This document shows positions 50,701 to 63,604 of a stretch of 64,000 nt of DNA, one piece after another. Source of the DNA: Quillaja saponaria (Eukaryota; Streptophyta; Magnoliopsida; Fabales; Quillajaceae); contig CM055607.1 in the NCBI GenBank assembly GCA_029379385.1, positions 33,291,235 through 33,355,234 on the forward strand. Reading direction: 5' to 3'. How positions within the stretch are numbered: position 1 is the first letter of the stretch; every line of letters starts with the position of its first letter. A program made the translations under genes and the position numbers. A model generated the notes under the pieces. The model was not told the DNA's origin and did no database searches. It was given only the letters and a program-made list of their open reading frames with translations.

Positions 50701-51518
50701 TAGTCTTACCCAGTCGGCATCTCTTACTTTTTGCAGTATTTAATTTCTCAGGTGATTTGGGGCACAGGATATTTTCCTGCAGAAACAAGAAGCGAAAAGA
50801 AAAATCAAAACTTCATTGCAATCCCAGTCTAAATTACTCAATGACCTGCATTAGCAACCTAGTTTTATCACCTTGTCGCAATCGAGGCTATCCAAAATAC
50901 GCTGGTTATCCGGGGTTATGTAATCAGGAGTGCTGCCAACAGGGCGAAAACCCAAATTTTATATCAGAACAAAATTAAGATAACTTTCCAAATTACATAC
51001 ATATTCAGATATCAATACACAAATTTTTTTGACTGGGTCTCACCAAAATCTAGTAATTAATCATCAAATAGCAAAATAAATTAAATAAATTGTTTTAAAA
51101 AGAAGTACTAATAAATCAAACTCATTGCAAGCTCAAAACTTTACTGTCAATTTGGTCACCCAATTATTGAATATAAAGCCCTAAATACATTATAGAAGAA
51201 AAAGGATTAAATAAGCAAACCATTTTACCAAAAGAAATCTTGGCTGAGAATGAAATCCTTCTCATCCATATTGACATCAACCCCATGGTCGGCACCGCAA
51301 GGCAAGGCAGAAGGGAGATTAGCAGTAGCAGCTTCGGCTTCAAGAAGGTTCTGGAAACGAGAGGATTTGGGAGATGACGACTGATGATGATGCTGGAGAG
51401 GAAAGAGAGAAACTTGCCCTAGCTGAACCTGCAAGTGACTAGCTAAGGTTCCCTTCATTTTGCTCCTCTCCTTCCTCTTACTGTTGCTGCCATTCCTCTT
51501 TAGGGTTTTCCTCTTCAT
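47719..51518 (-). CDS. WEE1: WEE1 cell-cycle checkpoint kinase
   Basis: Ten exons on the minus strand (51229-51518, 50872-50932, 50710-50776, 50110-50373, 49931-49998, 49723-49832, 49602-49642, 49354-49502, 48354-48707, 47719-47814) join in one frame of 499 residues; Arabidopsis WEE1 has 500. The N-terminal half is low-complexity. The kinase domain starts near residue 245: glycine loop IGMGNFSSVFK (252-262), catalytic lysine in YAVKHS (K275), HLDVKPEN with catalytic D367, and GDFGCA (D384). The WEE1-type activation segment EGDARYMPREILN follows. WEE1 phosphorylates the inhibitory tyrosine of CDKA and in plants acts mainly in the DNA-damage and replication checkpoint in the nucleus. HLD in place of HRD is usual for WEE1. 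I took the ATG at 51518 because it is the first in the conserved frame. No lesion was seen, unlike the neighbouring transporter. Confidence 0.95.
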
Positions 51519-51639
51519 CAATCAGCCCTCTCTCTTTCTCTCTCTGGGACTGTGACTGTGTCTGTCTGTGTGTCCAACCCAAATATAAATAGAAGAACTT
51601 GTGGGACACAACTTTCAAATTGCGCGGTATTTCATAGAT

Positions 51640-54600
51640 GGTAGCGATCAAGTGCAGCAAGATCTATTTTATAGCAAATCTATCTTTGAATCTGACCGTA
51701 GGATGAATTGATGGAGTGAGAGATCGTGGGAATTTCTTTTAAAGGACAGCGTATAATGTAAGGGAGAAGTTTTTTGTTTGTATGGCGTACTATGGAAATT
51801 TTTCTGTGAAGGGAAAGAGGGACAGTGTTCAATTTGAAATTAGTGGCGCACTGCGCGTGCAAAGACTGTGTGTGAAAAATACTTTTGTTTCTAGTGACTA
51901 TAATCCAATTTTGTTTCATAATCTACTCCTTTAATTTGTGATTTTTTTCCTCTAATAAGGCGATTCGAGATTTTTTTATTGATAATTGGATTCTTAGTAA
52001 AGTTATATTCATTAAGTCAAGATAGAGCATGAGAGATTAACTTATTTGGCTAAAATCATTTAAAAAAATTGATGATGCGATAAAATTAATTTATAGCCGA
52101 TCAATAAGAGGACAAAATTTAAACTTGAAATCGAATTATAAATGTAAACGAATTTTAAATGTAAAATTGAGAAAACATATTTTTCTATTATTAATTTGAT
52201 TTTTATTTCCATGTTTATTTATTCTCAATATTAAATCTTATAGGACTTTCTTAGAAAATTGAATCATGATGAACTCTAGAGTGTTTGTAGGATTAATTTG
52301 ATGTCAAAACTAGTTTAAACAAATTTAGCCCAAAGGTTCTATTTTTTTTTTCAAGACTAATCTAATCCATACAGGACTTTGAACCAAGCCAGTCAAATAT
52401 ATAAATCATGAATTAAGTTTAGTTGATTAGGTCATGCCTTCATTTAGGTTTCTTATTTTACAAATTACTTGTTTAAGCATGTATTCAATAATAATAAGTT
52501 AAATTGTAAAACGAATGTGAATAGACAATTTCTTCTTTTCATTCTAATTTGCTAGGGTGACAAATCGAATTAAATTGAACTTAATAATCATTTGATGGTT
52601 ATATTGATCAAAATAGATAAAAACTATAAAAATTGAAATAACTAATGCCAGGTTGATTGAACTAAGTCATTTTTATATAAAAACTATTGTTATATTAAGG
52701 ATTAATAAAATATTTGTATTTTATATTTATAGTTAAAGTATGTTTGGAACCAAAAAAATTGTTGAATTCAATTCATTTTAAATGAATTTTGATTAAAATA
52801 TTGTGTTTGGTATCTATATTTCATAAGAATTCAATTCATTATAAATCATGTCTTTATAACATTTTTTTCATTTTGAATTCTCATCAAAATTAATATGATT
52901 TGTTAAGAATTTAATTCAATTAGAATAAAAATACATATATACTCTTTATTTTTACTTCTCATATTCACATCTCAAAAACCACAACCATTTTTTCTTTTTC
53001 CTACCTTATTACTCATCTCATTTCTTCTCTTATTTCTTTCCCCTCCCATTTCCCTCATTTCTCTTCCCTCCTTATAATGTATTAGACATGTACCAATGAT
53101 TTAAGTTGCTTTTATAGGAATTTTTTTTATTTTTTACTAATGCAAGGGTAATTTTGTAAAAGTATTAAAATGAAATGAATTCTATTAGTTATAATAATAT
53201 TCCAAATACTATAATTCAATTTAATTCATTTGAATTCTATCACTTAAATGATTTGTTCCAAACTTCGAGAAAAAAATTAAATGAATTGAATTGAACTCTC
53301 ACATAGATTTATTATAAACTCACCCTTAATGAAACAATTATATTTTATATTGATGTTGTCTTTATTATTTTGATTCATAAGTTGAAATTTGAAAGTTGTG
53401 ATGCACAATAAACTTAATTGTTCATATTAATTATTAAGACTATATTTTAATATTTGTGTTGTCATTTTATTATTATTTAGTGAACATTGAATTTTTATCT
53501 TTTATTTTATTGTGTATTTAACATTTATAATTAATGAAAAAAATTATAATATGAAATATTTAAAATATAGAATTAAATATATTTGTAACTTCATACAGTC
53601 CAACCAACCAATGACTCAAGATTCGATTAATTTTTTGACTTTATCACTAGTCTAGTTTTTAAAACATTGATTACAATGTATAAGATTGCGTTTAATTGGC
53701 AAACACAGTGATTGATAGTTAGGTTATGTTTGTTTGTTGCCTAAAATTATATGATTATGATCGATAATCAGATTAACACTTATTTTATAATTATAATTAA
53801 GTTTTAAATAATGTTATAAGTTGTGTATTGCGTTTGATTAATACATAATCAGTGAAATAACTGATTAAAAAGTGGTTTGAGGATAAAATAAGTACTTAGT
53901 TAATTATGTTACATCAAAATTATCAAAAAAAATATATTGAATGTAATGTTCTAATTAATTAGATATGATTTTTATTTTGATAAAAAATATATATAATAAA
54001 TAACTATTGAATTGAAGTTTTTTTTTTTTTTTTTCAAAAATATTTTAAAAAATTACATACTAAGTTTGGGGAATTTGAATAAAAATATATGTTTTATAAT
54101 GACATTTTAAATATTAATACAATAAAAAAATTTAGTATAAAGTTATTATCCATTAACCATCAGAATAGAGCAAAGATCTACCATAGATAAGTTTTGAGAG
54201 GTGACTTTTCGTATTGAAATATTATTTATGAAAATAATAATGATAAATAATTATTTACTTATCCAAATCTGATTATTATGAAATATAATTATAAAAAAAA
54301 GAGGCATGAAATTCTCTTATTTCCTATTATAATTACAAAATTTTAGAAAAATAATATGATAAAATGAAAGTCCAAAAGCAAACCCTGAATATATAAATTA
54401 TTTGATTATAATCAAATACACGCATGATAAGTGGGTTATTTGACTTGATGGTTAGAAATTATATGATTTTAAATATATATTGATTTTTTAAAAATAAAAA
54501 TAAATTATTAAATTGAATCAGATTATATCACATTATTGACTTTTTAAAATTATGTGAATAAATTCAATTAAAAAATATTAGTAGAAAAATATGGACCAAT

Positions 54601-54895
54601 CAAATTTCAAGCAACAATATATTCAATTCGGTTAAAGGAATTTGCAAAATTGTATTCATCGGAAACGTCTTCTCCCTCAAACGGGCCTGGAGTCGGCTCG
54701 TAAAATGTCATCGACTGAAGCTTATTATATGGAGTGAAACACCAAAATGCGGCGGCAATATTCATTTCACGTAAAACCCATATCCCAACTCCCAAGCCCT
54801 CTACTATTTCATGAAAAAGAAAGCAGAAAGAATATTAAGACATGGGAAAGCTCTTATATAAATGCATCTTTCTTTTTCTTTTTCTTTTTTTGCAG
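51640..54895. other. Intergenic region between WEE1 and the 54.9-kb gene
   Basis: AT-rich. The first 250 bases hold the WEE1 promoter (minus strand), including GCGC-rich words near 51618-51625 and 51845-51858. A possible MITE lies at 52741-53264. A first exon of the next gene may lie in 54600-54895 but could not be fixed. Otherwise nothing recognised. Confidence 0.45.
52741..53264. mobile_element. Possible MITE (TGTTTGGAAC termini)
   Basis: A GTTTGGAACCAAA word at 52742-52754 has its near reverse complement, TTTGTTCCAAAC, at 53252-53263. Inside both ends, GAATTCAATTCATT-type repeats are again inverted relative to each other. The size of about 0.52 kb and lack of coding sequence suit a MITE. 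No clear target-site duplication was found, so the superfamily is unknown. Confidence 0.4.
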
Positions 54896-57800
54896 GAAAA
54901 TCCAGATTCTGATCAGAGCATTTCTGGTAATTTTCAAAATATAGATTATGGGTTTAAGTCAAAACACTCACGGTTAACCGTTGGGTGCTTTGTTCGTCAA
55001 TTTGGCAGATGAAGAAGAGTTCGACCAAGGTTGTTTGGGAGATTGTGTTTCATTAGATGGGTCTGCACAGAAAAAGGTTGGTAAGGTTTTACTAATTTTT
55101 TTTTTTTTTTTTGGTTGAAAAAGAATGAGTATGTTGGACGTGCAATCGTGTTATAGAATGTATTTTTTATGACCCCATTTGAGCTTCCATCCTCTAATAT
55201 GAGTTAACGTACGGAGTTCATTTGAAAATCAGCTTAATCATTGAACTTTATTAAAAAAAATAAAATGCTTTTGGTTATTTTTAAACAATAAAACTTTAGA
55301 TTGTTAGAACTTAGGTCACTTGAGCTCTATCTTTTGTTAACTCATATGACATTGTGATTCTTTTATGACCTTTATCTGCCCCCTTTCATGTTGTCTTCAT
55401 CTTGTTAATGGGGATTCTTCCAACTTGAAAGAATTCACTTCTCCTATCTGTGCAACACTAATTCCATGCTCATGATCAAGACATGATTGTCATATCTTTT
55501 CGGACGATGAAGCTTAGAATAATAGAATGAGTTCTTCAACTTGGCATTGACACAAAACTTGTCTAAGCAAGTCAATGCTTTTGTTGAAAATAAAGCTTAT
55601 TATCTGTAAAATATGTTGTTTTGTGCAAAGAAAGATGGATCTCTCATTTGCAATGCCATTAACATATGTTATATGTATATGACATAATCCTAACCACCTT
55701 ATTTTCTTTAATAGGAAGAATTGCCACTTCCAGTACGGCTGGAAATTCTCAGAGGTGCCTGAAGTATCTTCTTCTTTGTAATTTCTTTATTTGGCTGTGC
55801 ATAATTCTTCCCATTGATAACCTCCCCTGATGTTTTCCTTTTCTCCTCCTTGTTTTCCCCTTTTCACTGAATGGTATATGCCTGCAAAAAGAAAATAAAA
55901 AACCTGAGAATTGTCTAATTAATGCTACTGTTGATATTGGTTACATTTTCTTTTTTCAATAATCTAGATAGGATTTTGACAAGCCAACATTGATTCAGAT
56001 TCTGGCACAGGTAATCATGAACAAAATTTTGTAGGGAGATCTACACATTTATCACTTGAGGTATGTCTACCTAAATTTGAGTTTTGGTTCCTTTTTCCAC
56101 CACCTGGTATAGAATGCTAACATTGATGTGATCAGAAGCAAGCAGGTGTACCTCTTCAAGATGATGTTGAAATGCCCGACTTTGACACACAGGGTAAGTC
56201 CAGTCACTCCTCAAGAGTGGTCATTGGCCACGTTTCTGATGAAGAAGTAATTACTGATGATGAGGTACTCATCCAAAGTTCAGATAAAGCTTTCCTAGCT
56301 TATTTTATAGCTGCCCATCATTTTAATTACTTTTGTGGCTCAATTGGTCTTTATCATTGATGCTGAGTTTCTTCATTGCTTTGTGTAAAGGGGAATCGTG
56401 TCCTCTCAAAATCTTCCATTGTCACCAGAACCCGAAAGCTACAGAAAAATTTATTTCATATCATCAGAAATGAACAAGATGGGGCTATACATAAGGAATC
56501 TGAAGCAGTAAAAGCTATGAATGGAAGCACTCTATCTTCGGCATCCTATGCTGCCTATGCTAAAGCAAATGGATCTGGTCATGGTATCACTTCATCCTTC
56601 CTTGGTTTCTCAATACTTTTGTTAGCAGATAGATTTATGATTTCACATATATTCTTCGGGCTATATGTATTGGGTACTTCACATTAACAGTCACATTGAT
56701 ATGCTATCATTTCTATAAAACTCAACTAAGACTTAAATCCTAAACTAATTGGAGTCGGCTACATGAATCATTTTCCTGCATTGCATCGATCCGGTGCATC
56801 ATTTTTAGTGCTTTCCAAAGGATCTGATACATCATTTTTAGTGATTTCCAAAGCCATCATATCCTTCTTAATTACATTTTAGCGGGAAAAAGGAGAGAAA
56901 AAAAGATCTTATTTCTTTCAGTACATGACTTTTTGCACAAGAAAGTAACTAGAATAAAATGAATATAAGTTTCTTGATGAAAATGGGCAATACCTTCTTA
57001 AGCATTCCCATTTGATGTAAACAAAGATTCAAGCCTCTAGGTGACTGTTACACTCGGGTGGACATGACATGGTGTCCTAAAAATTATGAGATCCAGCCTC
57101 AAGTGTTCTCTATAAGGATAATATTGATGTCAACTGATTCATTGACTGTTATTCTGTTAAGATCTGCAACTATCTAATTGATAATTGTGCAGGCATCTGG
57201 GGCAAAGCGGAGCGAAAAATCTCACAATTACAGTCACACAAGGTTGGATCTTGTCCTCCTTTACATGCCTACAATGAAAACAACATGGCATTTAAAATTG
57301 AGAGATTGCCAAAGACCTTGGAAGCTGTTGAACCAGGAACTTCAGTGGATGTGATTGGAGATTCCCTTGAAGGTGTTCAGGAAGAAGAAAAGCAATTGTG
57401 GTCCGTGCCTGCTGAAGTAGAAGCTCTTGCATGTGGATCTAATATGCGTTCAATGGCTGAACTTTTTGACAACCTTCAGGATATGGCTAATCTGCCAAGT
57501 GGAAGTGCAAGAAAGGTTTTCTGCTTTGAACTATAGATATAAATAAATAAATATATATATATATATATATATAAATATATCTTCTATACTGTTCTTAAAT
57601 CCCTGTTTGGTCCAGTATTTGCCACAACATTGTAGACAAAGAGGGAAAAGGGTACAGCTAATTCCAGATCGAAATATATCTCACTTGGGAGACAAAACCA
57701 TTGACAGTGAAGACTCTTCTGAGACCCTGGCTGGTGGATCATCAAGTGATGATACGGTACCTCTTTGTCATGATTGCTCTAGATATAATATTTTCTTACT

Positions 57801-58793
57801 GGATTTACACTGTGTTCTTTGATGTGCTTTCTACAGATCAATGATCAACATCTAAAGCTTGTTTTCCCAGAAAAGAAACTGCAGACAATGGCAGATAGAT
57901 TTCAGGAAGCTTTAGGTGCCTCCTCTTTGACTGATGAAGGTTCTTTCGTTGCAGCACCTATATCAATAGGGTATACACCGAGAGTAGATCTTTAATGTTA
58001 TTTTAATGCACGTGAATGTGATGCTAGAAATGATAAATAGTAAAGTACGCCAATTTTCCCTTTAATATGTTGATGCTATACTTATACCTACCTCCATGCT
58101 TTTCCCAAAACCTGGGCCATCGTTTTCGCCATAACAGAATAACCATATTTTTCACGAGGAACTGAACTGTACTATTGTGAAGGTGTTAGAAATAAGGGGA
58201 GTAATATGTGTAATTTCAGAGAAAGTAAGCAAGGTTGGAGTAATTTAATCAAATTTTAATCGAGCAGCACTGAACTGAGTGTGCTGTTAACTGCCAAAAT
58301 TTGCAGAGCTGGAATATTTGGGAAGTTGCAGCAAGTCATGCAGATTGAAAAGGAAAGAGATTTGACCTTTCTGAAGTTACAAAGTGTAGCTAACACAAAC
58401 AGTAAGTCTCTCTCTCTCTTGAGTTTACTGAAAAATCCCATTAGAAGTATCTTTGCTTATCCAAAACCAACATGCATAAAGTATTTCATACCAGCAAATG
58501 CCACAAATTGTTACTTTTTTAATAATTATTTATGCTTTTACACATGGCTTAATATTTCCTTCTCACCTGTCTTATATCTCCCCAGATGAACCTGGTTGTA
58601 TTGATGTAAATATCTTGGCAAGATACCTGGATGCAAAGCTGACTGTTTGTTATTGCTCATTTGGTGATTACAAGCAGGTCAAGTTTTAGCAGTATATATT
58701 CTGGAATTAGAAACCTTGCTCTTGCACCCACTAATTATAACAACCACTTCAGAAAAGCAAGATAGGTAGTAGTGAAAAGGCTTCCCCACCCCC

Positions 58794-58840
<47 letters not shown>

Positions 58841-59357
58841 AAAGAGAAAAAGAAAAAAAAGAAGAAGGAAAAATGCAGTTTATCATAAGTTGATTACAAA
58901 TTGAGGTTTTGCTCATGTTTTTGGTGAAATGTTGATTTGTCTTTGCAGAAGTCTCTATTGCCAGGGAGCCTCAAAAGCATGGCACGTGGAGGCAATGAAA
59001 AGACTATCAGTCTTCAGTCCAAGGGTTTGCAATAACATTGATCTTGATGTTGGGAACTTGGTTCGTATTCACCCCCCATGGTAAGCTTTCAGATTTGAAT
59101 ATTTGCAGCGGGCAACTATTTAACCAACCCAAGTTTCATTGCTGTGCTAAATCGTGAAGGATTAAATTTTTGCCGCTCCAGCCAGGTTCTGCTTTTTATT
59201 TATTCATTTTCATGTGATTCTAATTTTAGAGTCTATGGACAGGAGGGAGGTTCAAGTGGCCACCAATGATAGTATTATTTTGGCAACATTTTTCTCCCAA
59301 ATTTCATCTGATCAGTTTGGCTTGCCATTGAGGAGAGGCACCCCACACAACACATGA
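54896..59357 (+). CDS. Uncharacterised multi-exon protein, frame broken near the 3' end
   Basis: A chain of exons can be spliced in one frame: 54896-54926, 55009-55076, 55715-55754, 55984-56060 (this acceptor is uncertain), 56136-56264, 56391-56583, 57193-57515, 57616-57756, 57837-57970, 58307-58401, 58586-58677, 58949-59080 and 59243-59357. The first exon and start codon were not found. The protein is acidic and Ser-rich early on (DSDQSISDEEEFD), then has a basic patch (TRTRKLQKN). A conserved-looking C-terminus reads CIDVNILARYLDAKLTVCYC, then LDVGNLVRIHPPW, EVQV and IILATFFSQIS, which resembles an OB-fold-like beta pattern; that is inference. In 58949-59080 one extra base near 59010 throws the frame into TAA before NNIDLDVGN. 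The exon length (132, expected 131) supports a single insertion, real or an assembly error. I do not recognise the family with confidence; nuclear location is a guess from composition. Confidence 0.7.
58795..58843. repeat. 36-base poly-C run followed by 13 A
   Basis: Thirty-six C residues (58795-58830) are followed directly by 13 A (58831-58843), in an intron of the uncharacterised gene. Long C/G homopolymers are very rare in plant nuclear DNA. The tract could form a G-quadruplex on the minus strand or i-motif on the plus strand, or it may be a sequencing artefact. Confidence 0.85.
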
Positions 59358-60081
59358 GCAGCCCGGCTTCGTCCATAAGCATCACTTAGATCAATCAAAT
59401 AGGTTTTAAACCACTGTCACTTACAAGACTAGTTTGGGTCCCGTTAGGAGTGAAGAACTGATGGTTCCCTCTTAGCTGATGCTTCCATACTATAAAGTTG
59501 CTGAATATCAATGTATTAAAGGTAGCTAGAGATTGGGAGGAAGTCCCCCCATGACTTCACTAAAAATGCTGATAGTAAATTTCTTTCTTTGACAAAAATA
59601 TGGATTTTCCTCTTTCTAACCCACCAAAAAAAGGAAAAAAAGAAAAAGAATATCTCTTTTTTTCTTGCGAGAAATAAAGAGGGAAACAATCCATTGGGTT
59701 TTGGAAAAGATTGGAAATAATACCTCGAAAACAACCATTGTATTATGCAAATATCATTTCCAATATCCACAAATTCAATTAGTACTTAAATACTGGCACA
59801 AGTACGAGTTCATAAATAATTTCAGCATTATCGTTGCTCATTTGCCAGATTTCTCCACAATATAACATTCCAAGTAGAGTATCATATCGCGTAAATTATG
59901 TCCTCATGAAAGAAGAAAGATGCATTGCTTATTTTAGAAAGAAGAAACCTAGTCAAACTGATTATTCAATCACCAACAGGGTTTATTTTACATACAGAGG
60001 TTCAACCTCTAACATTGGGAAATGGAAAGATTATTTTTGGGTAGTTATATACAGTGGCTCAACCTTCCGACCACAATACCA
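59358..60081. other. Convergent intergenic region
   Basis: Between the 3' ends of the uncharacterised gene (+) and the MATH gene (-). It probably contains both 3' UTRs. Minor open frames here are spurious. Confidence 0.5.
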
Positions 60082-62836
60082 TTATAATGATCTAATTGAT
60101 CCAAGCACAGTTAACTGAGCTTCAAAGATGCAAGTGGCAGCAACCAAGTAACCCATCTTTGCGTCTTCAAATTTTGACAGGGATATAAACTTTCTTGAAC
60201 CCCAATTTGTTGTCACGGGCGTAAAGATGTTCTTTCCTGTAAAATGAGGAAACCCACAAAATTAATTTCAATTTTTGCAATACTATACTAAGCTTCCTGA
60301 CAAGATACAGATCAGAAGAAACATCAGCTTCTAAAAAATTCTGCAAAGCAGTGCAACTGGCAAAAATAAGAATAATAGAGGAATAGAGTGCAAAAGGAGA
60401 ATCATAATTAAAAAGAAAACGATTAGTAGGACAGAAACATTACAGTCAAAGACCACTATACATGTGGTTATCATTTATAAAAAGTGATTATCTTTTCTTA
60501 ATTGAAATATTTGGTTCAAGAGTCAAGATTGGCCATTTTTCTTTTTCTCTTTTATCCCTTTCATTTAAGTTTTTAGGCTTTCCCCTAGTCACTATCTAGA
60601 CAGTTAAAAAGTAAGCATAAGCTCACCTTCAAATTTATGATGATTCCCATTGATTTGGTCTCTCCCGTATAAATAGAATTTCACAAACAGTTTAGTGTTG
60701 GGAGGGAGAGTTGAATTATCCACAGCTAGAAACAGTGAAATGCTGTTGCCAATGCCCTCACCACATCCATTGGGATAGAGTATTAGCTTCCTGTATCCAA
60801 GGAAATAGAGAGTAAAAGGTTATCAACTTCTATGATAATGTGGATACCAAAAGAAAGCAAAAAAAGAGACGACCACCTAGAAGGAGTAAGGATTTATATA
60901 CCATTTGTAATCCCCAGCTACAAAGGTTTCGGAATCATATGCTGGAAGAGTGCTTCTTGAGAAGCTGTCAAATTTCCAAGTATAGGAGAAAGTAACAGGT
61001 TGACTTATCATTGATAAGCAATCTCCTTTCATTGTACTCTTAACAATGAAAACCTCCACTCCAAACACACAATTATCGCTGATTATGTATCCATTAGAAG
61101 GTTTACTGAAAGTTTCAATGTCAATGAATTTGGGGATACCCCATGCGGTCTTCATCTCATGGAAGCGCTTTACACCTCCATCTGTATCACAGTGAGTTAA
61201 AAGAGCAACTTTCAGAAAAGCAAAGAGATGAAATACACCATGGCACTATTTTGTTTAGCTGCTTAAAAACATATTTTTAGGAAAACGAACTACTTTTAGA
61301 ACAATTTCAACTTCTGAATTTGGCCTTTGGTAGAAAGAAAGTGTAAAAAAACTAAAACTGTGATAAGAAAAAAGAGCGTCTTAACAAACATATTTTTACC
61401 AAAAGTTGGATAAAAGCTCAACCGAAGAGCATATTTATAACTGCTCCCTAAGAGACTGTATAGACTGAAAGAAGCAAGAAAGAATATTTAATTAAATACA
61501 TCATCAGCATAGGATTCTCACATGGGCTGAATGTGATATAAATTACTAGGGTGAAGCCTACACCAGTTGTTAATAACACAAAACGCTCTTGATTTAAGGT
61601 ATTGTTTCTATTATGTGTTTAATGTATTTAGGGTCAATGCATTTTCCCATATTCAATTCAAATTGTACCATTTAGTGGAATGTTGATTCCTTGGGGGAAA
61701 TAACATGCAAGCCATTGAAAATTTACCTTGCAGACTAACATATTTGTCCTCAAGATAATTGAGTGCAAATAAATTGACTATGGCATTAACCTCCCAACCA
61801 ATAGGAAGTGAATCTGTCTCTACCATTTCCAAGTAAATTGAAATATGATCTTGCCCATCTCTCTTCTTGTCTCCACTTGGGTAGATAGATAATTTCCTGA
61901 TACACAGCAAGAACCAACAAAACAGGAACCGGAATCACTGTTAATGGATTGACACCTGCAGAATAGGCCAGCTACTATTTCTCAAATATCTAGCTTAAAA
62001 TCAGTGGTTTTTTTTTTTTAATAAAAAAAAATTCACATTCAGGCTAACAGAGAGAGACAGACTTAAGAAGCAACACTGATAAAATCAGAATCAGAAGGAC
62101 TTGCCTACATCCCAATTAAGGGAGAAAAAGGTTTAACTGGAGGCACTCACTCGGTACTTCACCCATATCAAACTCCATCTTTCAGTGGGTGTAGGACTCA
62201 ATTTATCACTACTTCACTATTCATCTCTTGAAAGTATTAAAACTCTCCATTTTAACAAACTTCAATTGCGCCCAAACCACACATTTGTACTATATCACTT
62301 ATCAGCAGTAATTGCACATACCAATTGTAGCCCCCAACTTCAAATGTTCCTGAGCTGTATTTATCCAAAGCTTCTGAAAGTAACGAGAAGGACTCAATTT
62401 TGAACTTGTAGTGACTTGGGGGAGCTTCTCTCCCTGAAATGTTAAACCAACACAGAAATTGGAAAATAAAAAGTCTCAATTTCGTAGTCAGATGCTTTCT
62501 CACATCCTTAACAGACAAGTGACAACTCTTTACCACAATAACACACAACAGAAAACAGTCATTCACATTTCCAGAAAACCAAAGTTACCCGCAACTCCCA
62601 AGTTACAACTGCATCTCACAAATTCCAAATTCCCAAATCCCAATTCTCTTCAGCAAAATGAGTTTCCTTTGTGGGCTTAATTAACCAAACATGCATATTT
62701 AAGCGAAGGATTAATAAAAAAAAGTAAAAAAGCGCAACGCAACATATTTTAAGAGAGGAAAAGAGGGAAAGGCTGCACCTTTCAGGACGAGACCTTCAGT
62801 GGTTTGGGTACTGGGAGTAGGAAGTTTCGGGTCCAT
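60082..62836 (-). CDS. MATH (TRAF-like) domain protein, two domains
   Basis: Six exons on the minus strand (62779-62836, 62322-62433, 61727-61896, 60902-61181, 60627-60790, 60082-60236) join without a break into 312 residues. Two tandem MATH domains are visible. The first (about residues 22-160) contains HYKFKIESFSLLSEA, YSSGTFEVGGYNW, KLSIYPSGD and HISIYLEM. The second (about 178-305) contains SYTWKFDSFSR, SETFVAGDYKW, KLILYPNG, NSISLFLAV and RKFISLSKFED. Both show the W-K-L-x-x-Y-P-x-G signature spanning a splice junction at the same phase, so the domains arose by duplication. Plant proteins with only MATH domains are thought to be adaptors binding E3-ligase or autophagy-related partners in the cytosol; no catalytic residue is expected. 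The start is the first in-frame ATG (MDPKLPTP); the frame is open further upstream but lacks an ATG. Confidence 0.9.
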
Positions 62837-62932
62837 GAAGGAAAACAATCTGCAGCTTTCAACTCTTCTCTTGATGTTCTCAGAACTTGGAAGACATTTT
62901 AAAATTATTTTCCTCTTCCTGTTCAATATGCA

Positions 62933-63053
62933 TTCTTCAATATGCGGCAAAGACAATACGTTTCTCTCCGTCTAAGGAAAGAGGACAGTTTTATTTGCCT
63001 CTTCTTTCTTCAATATGCAGCAAAGACAATACGTTTCTCTCCGTCTAAGGAAA
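62933..63053. repeat. 48-bp direct repeat in the MATH/ATG18 intergenic space
   Basis: Copies at 62933-62980 and 63006-63053 share 47 of 48 bases, including ACAATACGTTTCTCTCCGTC, and are 73 bases apart. They lie between the divergent MATH gene and the ATG18-like remnant, about 100-220 bases upstream of the MATH start, so they may duplicate a promoter or leader segment. Confidence 0.85.
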
Positions 63054-63130
63054 AAAGGGTAAGGGAAAGTACGATAAATCCATACTACGTTCAACATTCT
63101 CAATAATCTCTATCTGAAGAACATCGTGAG

Positions 63131-63604
63131 GTGCACGATCATGACCCTCCGTCGCAGTGTAGCCCTAATTTTGACCCCCACAATCTATTTTCTACTTCCC
63201 CAGAATCACCTTCACCCAAGGCTCCGCCTTCACTTTTCTACGTTTCCTTTAACCAAGTCCAAGCTTGCTTCGCTGCTGCTACCGGCAATGGCTTCCGTAT
63301 ATCTAATTGCGACCCACACAGTGAGCTTTTCCGCGAGAGCTTGGTGGGGTGGAATTGAAGTTGTCGAGAAGCTTTTCGGTGTAACATTTTGGTCCTTGTT
63401 GGAGGTGGGTCTCAACCTCGGTACCCTCCTAACAAGGTTATGATTTGGTATGACCATGAGGGCAGGTGAATTAGCGACTGGCGAGCTGTCATTTGGAGTT
63501 GCAGTTCGGCTACGGCGAGACAGAATATTTGTCGTTTTGGAGCAGAAGGTACTTTGTGTACAATTTTCCGGACCTGAAGTTATTGGATCAGATTGAAACT
63601 ATTG
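63131..63604 (+). pseudogene. ATG18-like (WD40/PROPPIN) exon remnant
   Basis: A Pro-rich start (ESPSPKAPPS) leads into LFYVSFNQVQACFAAATGNG, FRISNCDPHSELFRE, then in other frames [39 protein letters not shown] and FVYNFPDLKLLDQIETI, ending at a GTAGG donor. This is the order of the first exon of plant ATG18 proteins, phosphoinositide-binding beta-propellers needed for autophagosome formation. There is no in-frame ATG at the start, and the frame changes at least three times (near 63340-63380, 63455-63485 and 63545-63555). Following exons are not found in the remaining 400 bases; the window ends, so downstream parts are unknown. I read it as a pseudogene or fragment. Confidence 0.72.

Noticed and set aside
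51610..51860. E2F binding site upstream of WEE1
   Set aside because: GCGC-containing words are present, but none fits the E2F consensus well enough to call.
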